DNA of 64,000 bases from JALOOB01 sp040766655 (GCA_040766655.1 JAXGQB010000009.1:186001-250000); one strand, 5' to 3'; numbered from the stretch's first letter, positions 15,922-24,376 are shown. Made by a program: numbers and translations. Notes: a model not told the origin generated them from the letters alone.

Positions 15922-16155
15922 ATGGCGAGCACCCCCACTGGAACCACAAAATGCACCGGCTATCGCTCGTACCTGCTGCGATTGTGGCAGGAGGAGGGAG
16001 GGCAGCAACTCTGGCGGGCTTCCCTCCAGAGCACCGAGACCGGCGAGCGCCGTGGATTTGCCAGCCTGGACGCCTTGCTCGGCTTCCTGAGAGAGCAGGT
16101 CGAGTCGCGGGACGAACCGCCTCCGCGGCAAGAGCCCGGCACGGAAGGGAGGTGA
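15922..16155 (+). CDS. small conserved-looking protein divergent from the WD40 regulator
   Basis: A 77-aa protein with the core 'YRSYLLRLWQEEGGQQ.WRASLQST.TGERRGFASLDALLGFL'. GGGGAGGA at 15907-15914 supports ATG 15922. It has no signal peptide or membrane segment; the core reads as two or three beta strands and a helix, followed by a charged, Pro-rich tail. From memory, short proteins with this core are common beside regulators in Chloroflexota, but the function is unknown. It is divergent from the BTAD regulator and ahead of a secreted protein. Confidence 0.65.
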   Translation: MASTPTGTTKCTGYRSYLLRLWQEEGGQQLWRASLQSTETGERRGFASLDALLGFLREQVESRDEPPPRQEPGTEGR

Positions 16156-16233
16156 TGGCGGCGGTTGGACGAACATGCTCCGGCACGCGACACCGGCACA
16201 ATTCATATCTCAACGACCAGAAAGGAAAGTCAC

Positions 16234-16716
16234 ATGAAAGCGCAGAAACTGACCATCGTGCTTACCCTCGTCGTCCTTGCGGCCCTCCTGGCCGCGGGGC
16301 CCGCGGCGGCTCGCAGCACCCGGACGGAGTGCACCGGCAGCGAAACCGTGATCGACTACCTCAACGAAGGGACGTGGACCTTCCCGGGCAGGAACATCCA
16401 CGTCAGGGGCATGGTGACCAGGTACCAGGAAGACTCGACTTGTCCGGAATTGGCGGGCCCAAACACGGTCGTCATGAACGCGAACTGGGATGCCAGCTAC
16501 ACCGGACCGATGTGGGGAACCGGACGCAACGAGACGGCGTTAGGCGCCTGGGAAGGGCACTGGCACGGCATGATCACGCCGGAAGGATGCAGCTATCAGG
16601 CTGTCCTTCACGGCGTCTCGGGTGAAGTCGAAGGAATGAAGGCGACCCTCACGGCAGATTGCAGCAGCCCCGTGTCGACGTGGACCGCCACGATCCTCGA
16701 TCCGCACGGCGACTGA
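16234..16716 (+). CDS. small secreted protein of unknown function
   Basis: A 160-aa protein with a signal peptide ('MKAQKLTIVLTLVVLAALLAAGPAAA', cleavage after about residue 26). The mature part has four Cys in two spaced pairs ('ECTGS', 'STCPE', 'EGCSY', 'ADCSS') that could form disulfides, and Trp/Gly-rich strands ('LGAWEGHWHGM', 'WTATILDPHG') like a small beta-barrel. AAAGGAAAG before the ATG is the ribosome site. No family is recognised. Confidence 0.7.
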   Translation: MKAQKLTIVLTLVVLAALLAAGPAAARSTRTECTGSETVIDYLNEGTWTFPGRNIHVRGMVTRYQEDSTCPELAGPNTVVMNANWDASYTGPMWGTGRNETALGAWEGHWHGMITPEGCSYQAVLHGVSGEVEGMKATLTADCSSPVSTWTATILDPHGD

Positions 16717-16738
16717 AGCATCCACCTGCAACCGGACC

Positions 16739-16846
16739 AGACCTCCGAGGTCAGGCCAACCACAGGTCGGCGTGCCAACCACAGGTCGGCGTGCCAACCA
16801 CAGGTCGGCGTGCCAACCACAGGTTGGCCTACGATCTCGGAGGTCT
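16739..16846. repeat. 19-bp tandem repeat nested inside two inverted repeats
   Basis: The unit AACCACAGGTCGGCGTGCC occurs at 16758-16776, 16777-16795 and 16796-16814, with a fourth variant from 16815. An inner inverted repeat AGGCCAACC (16753-16761)/GGTTGGCCT (16822-16830) and an outer one AGACCTCCGAG (16739-16749)/CTCGGAGGTCT (16836-16846) enclose the array. It lies in the 319-bp gap between the secreted protein (ends 16716) and the membrane protein (starts 17036); nothing else is seen in that gap. Confidence 0.85.
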
Positions 16847-17035
16847 TGCCAGGCATTCCACCGCTGCCACTTCGCAGGCACCTTCCGCGCCACCGGCGAT
16901 CTCACCAGCCCTGAAACGACCACACCAGGATTCCGAGGGAAGTACTGAACCTTACAGCCCTCATCGGCGTCATCATGTTGATTGGTTATCAGAGTTATGA
17001 TGACGTATCGAAGCCTGGAACGAGAATCGAGCCGG

Positions 17036-18124
17036 ATGACTGACGCGAATGTAAAGAACGACCTGAACAACAGAAAGAGAACTTCCTCCGCCACCGTACG
17101 GCGGTCCCTTCACACGCTGATCGCCCGCTTCAGATCACCCCGGGCGATGCTGGCCCTGCAGGTCCTGATGATCGTCCTCTGCCTGGTCCCCGTCGCATGG
17201 CAGGCCAGCCAGGAGTGGGACTCAGTCTGGGCCACAGCCCGCCAGGTGACTGCGCCCGCGCTGATCGGGGCCGTGCTGGCCCTCCTCCTGAGCTCGCTCT
17301 TCCTGCCCATCGCCATCACCGCGTTCACGCGCGGCGCGGCAAGTCGCATCGGCTACCGCCACAGCGCGCTGGCATACTTCGCGTCGCAGCCGATGAAGTA
17401 CCTGCCTGGCTCCTTCTGGATCCTGCCCGGGCGGGTCATTCTGCTGCGCAGGCTGGGCCACGATCTCGGCCCTGCTTCGGCCGGCCTGCTCTTCGAGATG
17501 ACCACACAGGTGCTGTCGAGCGCGCTGGTCGTGGCGGCCCTCGGGGGCTTGCGCGGCGTCTCGTCTGTCTGGGTCGGCAGCGCGACGGGGATCATCCTGG
17601 CGGTGTCGTTGGCAGCCAGCCTGATGCTCGTCGTCTCGCCCGCGCTCGTCCAGCGGGCGTTCAGGCGCGGCTCGTCCACGCGGGAGGCCCTGGCCCGGCT
17701 CGCGGCCGTTCCACTGCACGTGCGCCTGGCCAACCTGATCGCAACGACGGCCGCTTACGCGATCATGTGGCTGCTGATGGGCCTCAGCTTCTACGCGCTG
17801 ATGGTGGCTGCGCAGCCGCGGCTCGACCCGGCCCTCCTGAGAATCGCCGTCGGGGTCTCCACCCTTTCCTGGCTTGCCGGCTTTCTCAGCCCGATCAGCC
17901 CGGGCGGCGTCGGGGTGCGCGAGGGCGTCATCGTCCTGCTTTTGACCCCCGTCGTGGGCAGCTCGCAGGCGGTCGCAGTGGCCTTGCTCGCGCGCTCAGT
18001 GTCGCTGGTTGTCGAGCTGGCCTTCGCGGGCGGCGCCTGGCTACTATTGCGGCGGGACAAGCGCCTGGACCGGACGGATGCACTTGGCGGGGCGTCGTCA
18101 GCCAGCGTCGCGAGCTATCCATGA
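17036..18124 (+). CDS. lysylphosphatidylglycerol synthase transmembrane-type (UPF0104) membrane protein
   Basis: A 362-aa polytopic membrane protein of the LPG-synthase TM / UPF0104 family. It has about eight hydrophobic segments. Family-like motifs are 'YFASQPMKYLPGSFWILPGRVILLRRLG' after the second or third segment and 'GFLSPISPGGVGVREGVIVLLL' near the end. Members without the cytoplasmic aminoacyl-transferase domain, as here, are thought to flip or move lipids; the substrate is unknown. The ATG at 17036 is chosen over ATGs at 16997/17000, which have no ribosome site; this choice is uncertain. Confidence 0.8.
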   Translation: MTDANVKNDLNNRKRTSSATVRRSLHTLIARFRSPRAMLALQVLMIVLCLVPVAWQASQEWDSVWATARQVTAPALIGAVLALLLSSLFLPIAITAFTRGAASRIGYRHSALAYFASQPMKYLPGSFWILPGRVILLRRLGHDLGPASAGLLFEMTTQVLSSALVVAALGGLRGVSSVWVGSATGIILAVSLAASLMLVVSPALVQRAFRRGSSTREALARLAAVPLHVRLANLIATTAAYAIMWLLMGLSFYALMVAAQPRLDPALLRIAVGVSTLSWLAGFLSPISPGGVGVREGVIVLLLTPVVGSSQAVAVALLARSVSLVVELAFAGGAWLLLRRDKRLDRTDALGGASSASVASYP

Positions 18125-18141
18125 TAGATCTGACTGCCTGT

Positions 18142-18185
18142 TGGCAAAATTGCCACTTGTAAGTACTAGATTTGTGTCATACAAT
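18142..18185 (+). promoter_or_regulatory. promoter with adjacent inverted repeat for the secreted two-module protein
   Basis: TTGTAA (18157-18162), 17-nt spacer, TACAAT (18180-18185). Directly upstream lies the inverted repeat TGGCAA-AA-TTGCCA (18142-18155), which could be an operator or the end signal of the preceding gene. The start codon is about 60 nt downstream. Confidence 0.55.
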
Positions 18186-18244
18186 GTCTTTAGTTTGTGA
18201 CCACAGGTCGCAAGATGGACCCTAGCTCACGAAAGGAATGAACC

Positions 18245-18994
18245 ATGTCCCGAAAGTGGCTCGCAACGAAGACACTCGCTCTCGCGATCTTAACAATTGC
18301 CGTCCTCGCCCTCCCCCCGGCGGGACCAGCCGCAGCCGCGGCTGCCAAACCAACGAACGGCATCATCACCCCAGCAGATGGGGCAACGGTGAAGGGTCCT
18401 GTCGAGGTGACAGGCTACGCAATGGACCCTGCGTTCGACAAGTGGCAGCTTGACGTGCTGCCCGGCGGCGATGCGGCCAAGGCAGGAACCCTGGCCGTAG
18501 GAACCTCGGCGGGCAGCTTCAACTATGTGATGGACTCGAGCGCCTTTCCGGTCGGCGCGCATGTGTTGCGGCTGCGCCTGGTGCACCCGGACGGCAACTA
18601 TGAGGAGTTCCTGCACGACTTCACCGTCAGCGCGTCGGTTTTCCCCACCAACGGCATCCTGAGCCCGGCGGCTGGGACGACGGTGAGCGGCAAGGTCACA
18701 GGGCTGGGGTATGCCAATGACGCCACTTTCGATCGGTGGCAGCTCGAGCTCCTACCCGGCGGAGATGCAGCGGCGTCGCCCATCGCGGTGGCGACGAGCA
18801 AGGCGCCCGGCTACTTCAAGTTCTCGCTCGACACGACCGCACTGCCCGCCGGTGCACATGCACTGCGACTGCGGGTGGTGCGCCTGGACGGCAACTACGC
18901 CGATTTCCTGACAGACTTCACGGTGACGGGCACCAAGAGCGCTGCGGGATCCACGCTCGAGGCCCTGCGGGGCAATCCGGGCGGAGGCCTGTGA
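18245..18994 (+). CDS. secreted protein with two 'KWQLxLLPGGDA' beta-sandwich modules
   Basis: A 249-aa protein with a signal peptide (residues 1 to about 32). Two modules of about 95 residues follow (about 36-128 and 134-230), each reading 'GIxxPAxGxTVxGxVxxxGYAxDxxFDxWQLxLLPGGDA ... HxLRLRxVxxDGNYxxFLxDFTV'. The same module occurs twice in the protein at 59691-60476. The ending 'LRLRVVRxDGNYDEF' resembles C-terminal domains of Chloroflexota penicillin-binding proteins, suggesting an Ig-like fold that binds cell-envelope polymers or proteins (inference). AAAGGAATG precedes the ATG. Confidence 0.75.
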   Translation: MSRKWLATKTLALAILTIAVLALPPAGPAAAAAAKPTNGIITPADGATVKGPVEVTGYAMDPAFDKWQLDVLPGGDAAKAGTLAVGTSAGSFNYVMDSSAFPVGAHVLRLRLVHPDGNYEEFLHDFTVSASVFPTNGILSPAAGTTVSGKVTGLGYANDATFDRWQLELLPGGDAAASPIAVATSKAPGYFKFSLDTTALPAGAHALRLRVVRLDGNYADFLTDFTVTGTKSAAGSTLEALRGNPGGGL

Positions 18995-19051
18995 GTTGAA
19001 GCCAGCTGCGCCGCAGACGGCCGAATTACTGCCTGCGGCGCTGTGGTGATA

Positions 19052-21943
19052 CTAGGAATCTCCGAATCGCTGGGTGAACGCCGCCTGCAGTGCGCGGTGC
19101 GCCGCGAATCCGTCGAGGTAGCACCGCCGCAACTCGAGGTCATCCAGCCTGGCCGCGCGGGACTGCAGCACCTGATGGGCGTGCTGCAGGACCAGGTCAG
19201 CGTCGGGATCGCCAAGCTCGACCATTGCCCGATAAGCGGTCAGGAGGATCTCCAGTCCCAAGCGCACCTCGCCGCTGCCCCAGCCGGGATTCTCCTCCAG
19301 GCGCTGCTTGATGACCCCGATGTGGGCTCCCGCTTTCCGGCGAGCCTCCTCATCGCCCTGCCGAAGTGCAACACGCGTCAGGCCGGCATGCGCGCCCAGC
19401 GCCCCAAAGGGTTCATCTATCTCGTTCCAGACGTCCAGCGCCTGCGTGAAAGCCTCCTCCGCGGCCGAGGCCTGCCCTTGCGCCAGCAGGACATCGCCCC
19501 GAGTGACGAGGGCGCACCCCTGGCCCACCCGGTCGCCGATTCGGTGCGAGATCGCAAACGCATCCTCAGCCCGCCGCTTCGCCAGGTCCATGTCGCCGGA
19601 ATAGTAGGCGATATCGGCCAGGTTGGCCACCAGGATCGCCTCGCTCGCCTGATCGCCGATATCGCGCGCGAGTTCCAGGGCACGGTCTGCGATCGAGCGG
19701 GCTTTCTCGAATTGACCGGTCTCCGCATACGCCTGCGATTGGTTGCTGAGCACCGCCGTTTCGCCCCGACGGTCGCCGATCCTCTGTACGATGTCCAGCG
19801 CGTCCGCGTAGTGCGCGAGGGCCCGCCCGAACTCACCGGTGGATTGCGCCACCAGGCCCAGCCCATTCAACACCTTCCACTGTCGCCGGCGGTCGCCGAG
19901 GCGCGAGTTGGCGGCCAGCGCTGCTTCGAAATGTTCGGTTGCGCGTGCGTGGTCACCCATGCCCCAGGCGATGTTGCCCAAGCCGGTCAACGCCGACGCC
20001 TCGGATTCGAGATCGTTCGCGCCCCGCGCCTGCGTCAAAGCCAGCTCCTGCTGTTGCGACGCATCGGAGAGGCAGCCTTGCTGGTATTGCGCCCACCCCC
20101 AGACGATATGCGCGCGGGCCAGCAGCCTGCCAGTCACTTCACGGGCGTCGAGCCCGGCCGCTTCGAGGCGCGCAGCTGCCTGCTCAGCGTGTGCCTGCGC
20201 CGCGGCGGAATCGCCGGTGTTGAAGGCCAACGATGCCCGGCGGACGGCGACCTCCGCCTGTGCCGCCGGGTCAGCCAGACGTTCGGCAAGAATCGCCAAT
20301 TGGTCCAGATCATCGCGCTGCGCCGGCCGGTGCCCCCGGAGGTCGTGCAACGACTCGCGCTTCAGGAGCAGCTCGAGCCGCGCGCGGAGATCCTTCTCGG
20401 GCGTCAGTGCCAGGGCCTGCGTGAAGTAGTCGATGGCGGTCTCGGTGGCAAAGATGGCGGCGGCCTGTTCCCCGGCTGCGCCGAAGTAGTGCGCCGCCTT
20501 GTCGGGCAGCCCGGCGCGCTCGAAATGGCGGGCGAGTTGGCCGGCAATCTCATCGGCCTGCGCCCCATAGAGCGCCTCCAGCGCGAGCCCGACATCCTCG
20601 TGCAGGTACGACAGCTCCACCTGGTCGAGTCCGCCGTAGATATAGGCCTGGATCACCTTCGGGGCGAACTGATAGCGCGAGACCCGCTGGCCGCCGACGC
20701 GCTGCGTATCCACGCTCTCCACCAGGCGCCGCCTGTCCTGCAACTCGCTGCTCAGCTGGCGAATCAGCTGGCGCGCGTCGCCCTTCTGCAGGCCGGCGAT
20801 GATCTCGGCCACGAACTGCACGCCCTGCACGCTGGCGAGCTCCAGCCCCTCGCGCAACCCCTTATCCACGCGTTGCAGCCGCTCGGCGAGCGCGCCCTCG
20901 ACCCGCTCCGGCGTCCGATCCCAGTCCAGCTTGCGCCCGGCCACCCAGAAACCGCCGGCGTCCTGGACCAGGTCCCCGCGCTCCTGCATCGCGCGCAGCG
21001 ACTCGACAGTGAACAGCGGATGGCCGCCGGTGTGCTGGTAGAGCTGGCGATGAAAGCCCGCGTCCAGCCGGTTCGGCTCGGAAGCCAGGTATGCGCTGAC
21101 GAATTCCTGCCCGGTCGCCGCAACAGCCTGGTCGAGATCGATCGTGATGTCTCCGAAGTAGCGCTTGAGCTCTGCCGTGGCCTTGTCCAGGGGATGGCGC
21201 TGGTCATCCGGCCCCACCGCGACCTCGTCCGAGCGGTACGCGGCGATGATCAGCACCCGGGAGGTCGTCAGCCGCCGGCAGAGGCGGAACAGCAGCGCGA
21301 TGGAGTCGGCGTCGGCCCAGTGCAGATCGTCCAGGGCGATGACGAGGGGCGCCCGCTCGGCCAGTTGGGCGACCACATTCGCGTACTGCTCGAAGATCTG
21401 GCCGGGATCGACGCTCTTCACCTGCCGCTCCCCCTGACCAGGCGCGTCACTCAGGTTCTCCAGAGCCTTGAACCAGTTCGTCTTCTTTAAGGCCGTCGCG
21501 CCGACCTTTAGCCACAGAGCCGTTCCGGGGACGAAGGTTCCCACCAGGTCGGGGCCGTTCTCGACCAACACCTGCGCGGAGACGCCCAGCAGGTTCTTCA
21601 GGCGGCGGCGGTTCTCGGCGTTGACGGATCGATGGGCGAGTTTGTCCTCGACATCGCCGGTGAGGAGATCCAGCGCTTCGCGGAAGGGCAGGTACGGCTC
21701 GCCATGGCCCATGTAGGCGTCCGCGCGGCCGGTCGCCACGACGAGGTCCTGCTGCTGCGCCAGCGCGCGCGCGGCAAACGCCTCGATCAGGGCCGTCTTT
21801 CCGGTGCCCACCGATCCGGACACCAGGCAGACCTGGGTGCGGCCAGACATCGCCGCAGCCAGGTACCCGTCGAGCCGCGCAAGCTCGGCGTCCCTGGCTA
21901 CGAAGATCGAAGTTTCGCGCTCAAGCGGCGAGTTATCGGCCAT
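19052..21943 (-). CDS. AAA/STAND ATPase with C-terminal TPR repeats
   Basis: A 963-aa MalT-like sensor protein without a recognisable DNA-binding domain. It starts 'FVARDAELARLDGYL' (family N-terminal motif), with Walker A GSVGTGKT at 43-50 and Walker B 'PLVIALDDLHWAD' near 215, then the helical regulatory region. From about residue 450 to 950 it carries TPR-like repeats of about 40 aa ('ALTGLGNIAWGMGDHARATEHFEAAL'). The ATG at 21943 fits the usual start, but no Shine-Dalgarno sequence is visible; a TTG at 22003 is an alternative. It is convergent with the two-module secreted protein. It is probably an ATP-dependent switch with protein-binding TPRs; the partner is unknown. Confidence 0.85.
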   Translation of the reverse strand: MADNSPLERETSIFVARDAELARLDGYLAAAMSGRTQVCLVSGSVGTGKTALIEAFAARALAQQQDLVVATGRADAYMGHGEPYLPFREALDLLTGDVEDKLAHRSVNAENRRRLKNLLGVSAQVLVENGPDLVGTFVPGTALWLKVGATALKKTNWFKALENLSDAPGQGERQVKSVDPGQIFEQYANVVAQLAERAPLVIALDDLHWADADSIALLFRLCRRLTTSRVLIIAAYRSDEVAVGPDDQRHPLDKATAELKRYFGDITIDLDQAVAATGQEFVSAYLASEPNRLDAGFHRQLYQHTGGHPLFTVESLRAMQERGDLVQDAGGFWVAGRKLDWDRTPERVEGALAERLQRVDKGLREGLELASVQGVQFVAEIIAGLQKGDARQLIRQLSSELQDRRRLVESVDTQRVGGQRVSRYQFAPKVIQAYIYGGLDQVELSYLHEDVGLALEALYGAQADEIAGQLARHFERAGLPDKAAHYFGAAGEQAAAIFATETAIDYFTQALALTPEKDLRARLELLLKRESLHDLRGHRPAQRDDLDQLAILAERLADPAAQAEVAVRRASLAFNTGDSAAAQAHAEQAAARLEAAGLDAREVTGRLLARAHIVWGWAQYQQGCLSDASQQQELALTQARGANDLESEASALTGLGNIAWGMGDHARATEHFEAALAANSRLGDRRRQWKVLNGLGLVAQSTGEFGRALAHYADALDIVQRIGDRRGETAVLSNQSQAYAETGQFEKARSIADRALELARDIGDQASEAILVANLADIAYYSGDMDLAKRRAEDAFAISHRIGDRVGQGCALVTRGDVLLAQGQASAAEEAFTQALDVWNEIDEPFGALGAHAGLTRVALRQGDEEARRKAGAHIGVIKQRLEENPGWGSGEVRLGLEILLTAYRAMVELGDPDADLVLQHAHQVLQSRAARLDDLELRRCYLDGFAAHRALQAAFTQRFGDS

Positions 21944-22076
21944 GCTGGTTGCGTCCGATCTCCGGCAACCCACGAATGCGAAGCCTCGCGGATTGCCGCG
22001 CAAATGTCATGCAGAATGGACACAATCATAGCCCTGATGCAGAGTCATGTCAAGAGAATTTCACCGCGGCGCAGGG

Positions 22077-22170
22077 CTCACGCCTCGAGGCGGACGACTA
22101 TAGGCGCACGACTATGGGCGGACGCCTATAGTCGCACCCCTACAGGGGCACGCCTACAGGCGCACCCACT
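22077..22170. repeat. degenerate 14-bp tandem repeat array overlapping the YbaK-like stop codon
   Basis: Six to seven units of about 14 bp with the shape CGSACGNCTAYRGG, for example CGGACGACTATAGG (22091-22104), CGCACGACTATGGG (22105-22118) and GGCACGCCTACAGG (22147-22160). Neighbouring units also pair as hairpins (CGACTATGGGCG / GCCTATAGTCG). The array runs through the stop codon (22154-22156) of the deacylase gene. Confidence 0.7.
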
Positions 22171-22630
22171 CGCCCCCGGTCACGCGCTGGATCTCCGCCG
22201 GCGCAACCGCCAACAGGGTCCGCTCGTCCCCGCCGCCGCCGTAGACTACGTCCCAGCGGCGCATCTTCTCGTCCAGCAGGACGGTGCACCGCACCGTGTG
22301 TCCGAACGGCGGCACGCCGCCCACCGCGTAGCCGATCACCGCCAGCACGGTCTCAGCATCGGCCAGCCTGACCTGTTTCTTGCCCACCCCGAAGCGCGCC
22401 GCGATCGGTCGCCGGTCGACCAGGGTATCGCCGCTGGCAATGGCCACCACGGGTGCATCCTTCACCACGAAGAGCAACGTCTTGATGATCTGCCCCTCCG
22501 AGACGCCGAGTGCAGCTGCGGCCTCAGCCACGGTCGGGGTGTCTGCCGTCACCGGCAGGATCGTGGCCGTGATGCCTTCCGCCGCGATGAAAGCGGCCAG
22601 GTCTGCGGGCGTGCGTGGGAGTTCGGTCAT
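22154..22630 (-). CDS. YbaK/ProX-type aminoacyl-tRNA deacylase domain protein
   Basis: A 158-aa cytoplasmic protein of the YbaK/EbsC editing-domain family, which hydrolyses mischarged tRNAs such as Ala- or Cys-tRNA(Pro). Family motifs are 'SEGQIIKTLLFVV' with the conserved Lys, 'VDRRPIAARFGVGKKQVRLA', and 'GYAVGGVPPFGH' (the GGxxPxGH signature). The start ATG at 22630 has AGGAGG about 13 nt upstream. The last codons lie in a 14-bp tandem repeat array. Confidence 0.88.
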   Translation of the reverse strand: MTELPRTPADLAAFIAAEGITATILPVTADTPTVAEAAAALGVSEGQIIKTLLFVVKDAPVVAIASGDTLVDRRPIAARFGVGKKQVRLADAETVLAVIGYAVGGVPPFGHTVRCTVLLDEKMRRWDVVYGGGGDERTLLAVAPAEIQRVTGGEWVRL

Positions 22631-22786
22631 CGAACAGGGGCCTCCTGCTTCATGGTTACCGCGACTGAGGTGCATGCACCGGACGCAGTGTAACACAGGC
22701 TGCCGCGTCGATGTGCATTTGGGTCAAACTGGAGTATGATGCGTGGCTGCACTTCACACCCGAGCACAGCAGAGGCTTATCAGCAC

Positions 22787-23956
22787 ATGGCGCAGACCTT
22801 CCGCCGCAACCGATTCACCTGGGTCGCCTATCTCCTCCTGGCCGTGTACGGCTTCTTTCTCAACAACCTGGGTCCGATCACGCCCTTCCTGAAGGACGAG
22901 CTCGTCCTGACCTACACCGTCAGCAGCCTGCACTTCACCGCATTTGCCGCTGGGATCCTCCTCGCCGGCCTCGGCAGCGCCCCGGTGGTCGGCCGCATCG
23001 GGCGCATGGCCGCGCTGTGGGGTGGTGCGGCCGGCCTGACCCTGGGCGCGGTGCTCCTGATGGCCGGCCGGTCGCCGGTGGTGACGATCGGTGCAGCGTT
23101 CGTTGCAGGCGTGCTCGGCTCGCTGATCCTGGCGGTGGTCCCCGGCGCGCTGTCGGACCAGCACGGCGAGGCGCGCGCGGTCGCCATGTCCGAGGCGAAC
23201 GTCGTCGCGTCGCTGTTCAGCGCGGCCGCGCCCCTGCTGGTGGGCTGGTTCGCGCGCAACCTGGGCGAATGGCGCTGGGTGCTGGTGGTGGCTGCAGTGC
23301 TGCCTCCCCTGACGTGGCTCAGCCTGGGCCGCTCGGGTGCGGGCGGATCGCCCTCGGCCGCGCCCCGCGCGCCCGAGGGCGCACGGGGGAGGTTGCCCGG
23401 GCGTTATTGGATCTACTGGGTCGCGCTGGTGCTGTCGATCGCGATCGAGTTCTGCATGGTGACCTGGAGCGCAGACTACGCGGAGCGGGTGCTGGGGCTG
23501 CCCCGGGCGAGTGCGGCCCAGTCGGTGAGCGTCTTCCTCGGCGCGATGATCGTCGGGCGCTGGGCCAGCAGCCGGCTCGTCCGCCGCTTCTCCGCCGCTG
23601 CGGTCGTGACCGCCTCCATCGGGCTGGCCTCCGCCGGCTTCCTGGTGTTCTGGCTGGCCTGGAGCGCAGCCAGCGGCCTGGTCGGCCTCTTCCTGACCGG
23701 GCTGGGCGTTGCCGGCCTCTACCCCCTGCTGATCTCCCTGGCGATCGCTTCGGCGGGGGAAATGACGGTCCAGGCCAGCGGCCGCGCGACCCTCGCGTCG
23801 GGCGTCGCCATCCTCACGCTGCCGCTGGCCCTGGGCCGCCTCGCGGACCTGGCCGGCATCCGCCCCGCGTACGCGGTGGTGCTGCTCCTCCTCGCGGGCG
23901 TGTTCGTTGTCAGCCAGGTCGCGGGCCGCCGTGAGAGGGTCGCATCGATTGCGTGA
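22787..23956 (+). CDS. MFS transporter
   Basis: A 389-aa major facilitator with about twelve hydrophobic segments. The loop 2-3 region 'PVVGRIGRMAALWGGAAG' and the symmetrical 'RWASSRLVRRFSAAAVV' in the second half are the usual pseudo-repeat motifs. The ATG at 22787 begins a short cytoplasmic tail 'MAQTFRRNRFTW' before segment 1; the frame stays open upstream but has no better start. The substrate is unknown. It is divergent from the deacylase and convergent with a 32-aa membrane peptide. Confidence 0.85.
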   Translation: MAQTFRRNRFTWVAYLLLAVYGFFLNNLGPITPFLKDELVLTYTVSSLHFTAFAAGILLAGLGSAPVVGRIGRMAALWGGAAGLTLGAVLLMAGRSPVVTIGAAFVAGVLGSLILAVVPGALSDQHGEARAVAMSEANVVASLFSAAAPLLVGWFARNLGEWRWVLVVAAVLPPLTWLSLGRSGAGGSPSAAPRAPEGARGRLPGRYWIYWVALVLSIAIEFCMVTWSADYAERVLGLPRASAAQSVSVFLGAMIVGRWASSRLVRRFSAAAVVTASIGLASAGFLVFWLAWSAASGLVGLFLTGLGVAGLYPLLISLAIASAGEMTVQASGRATLASGVAILTLPLALGRLADLAGIRPAYAVVLLLLAGVFVVSQVAGRRERVASIA

Positions 23957-23961
23957 GTCTC

Positions 23962-24060
23962 CTAGCGGCCGAGGTACGTCGGGCGGTTGATGATCACTCC
24001 GACCAGGAGGCCAAGGGTGAACGACGCCAGCATCAACAGGGCCAGTGTATCGAGTGCCAT
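23962..24060 (-). CDS. 32-aa single-span membrane peptide
   Basis: A short reading frame starting 'MALDTLALLMLASFTLG' and ending 'VIINRPTYLGR'. One hydrophobic helix of about 20 residues is followed by a basic, polar tail, the shape of regulatory small membrane proteins. AAGGAGGG lies 6-7 nt before the ATG, a much better ribosome site than those of most genes here, which argues that it is translated. Stop codon TAG at 23964-23962. The function is unknown; it could be a subunit or regulator of a membrane complex. It lies between the MFS gene and the sensor kinase. Confidence 0.6.
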   Translation of the reverse strand: MALDTLALLMLASFTLGLLVGVIINRPTYLGR

Positions 24061-24193
24061 GGTACCCTCCTTGTCCTGCGGCGTGAGACGATTCGCTCAG
24101 GTCTCCTTCTGCGCCAGTGCGGCAGTCTCAGCTTCATCTTAGTCCCTTACGGTTGCCCTGTCTTGATGCGGCCGAACCGTTTGTGACAATCAA

Positions 24194-24209
24194 AACGATC
24201 GAGATCGTT
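24194..24209. promoter_or_regulatory. 16-bp inverted repeat between the small peptide gene and the sensor kinase
   Basis: AACGATC-GA-GATCGTT, a perfect inverted repeat of operator size. A second pair, AGGGCGTCG (24232-24240)/CGACGCCCT (24266-24274), follows. Both lie in the 316-bp gap 24061-24376 between divergent genes, which also holds the kinase promoter. They could be sites for a regulator of either gene. Confidence 0.35.
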
Positions 24210-24317
24210 GCAGGCCGGTCACCACAAACGAAGGGCGTCGACCGGAGTACTTCGAATGAACGGGCCGACGCCCTGTGAAACGGTTCCTTTCGCCTGTTCC
24301 GATGCTTCATCCGCGGG

Positions 24318-24346
24318 ATGACACACGCACGCAGAGCCGCTATAAT
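24318..24346 (+). promoter_or_regulatory. sigma70-type promoter for the sensor kinase operon
   Basis: ATGACA (24318-24323), 17-nt spacer, TATAAT (24341-24346). The leader to ATG 24377 is about 24 nt and contains GGGGAGGA (24365-24372). Confidence 0.7.
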
Positions 24347-24376
24347 CGTCTGTATCTGGGCACCGGGGAGGAACGC

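Noticed and set aside
16758..16829. 19-bp repeats as a mini CRISPR
   Set aside because: Units are directly adjacent with no spacers and there are no cas genes in the window.
19043..21490. 815-codon plus-strand frame opposite the AAA-TPR gene
   Set aside because: The minus strand encodes clear Walker motifs and TPR repeats; the plus frame shows no family features and is a high-GC shadow.
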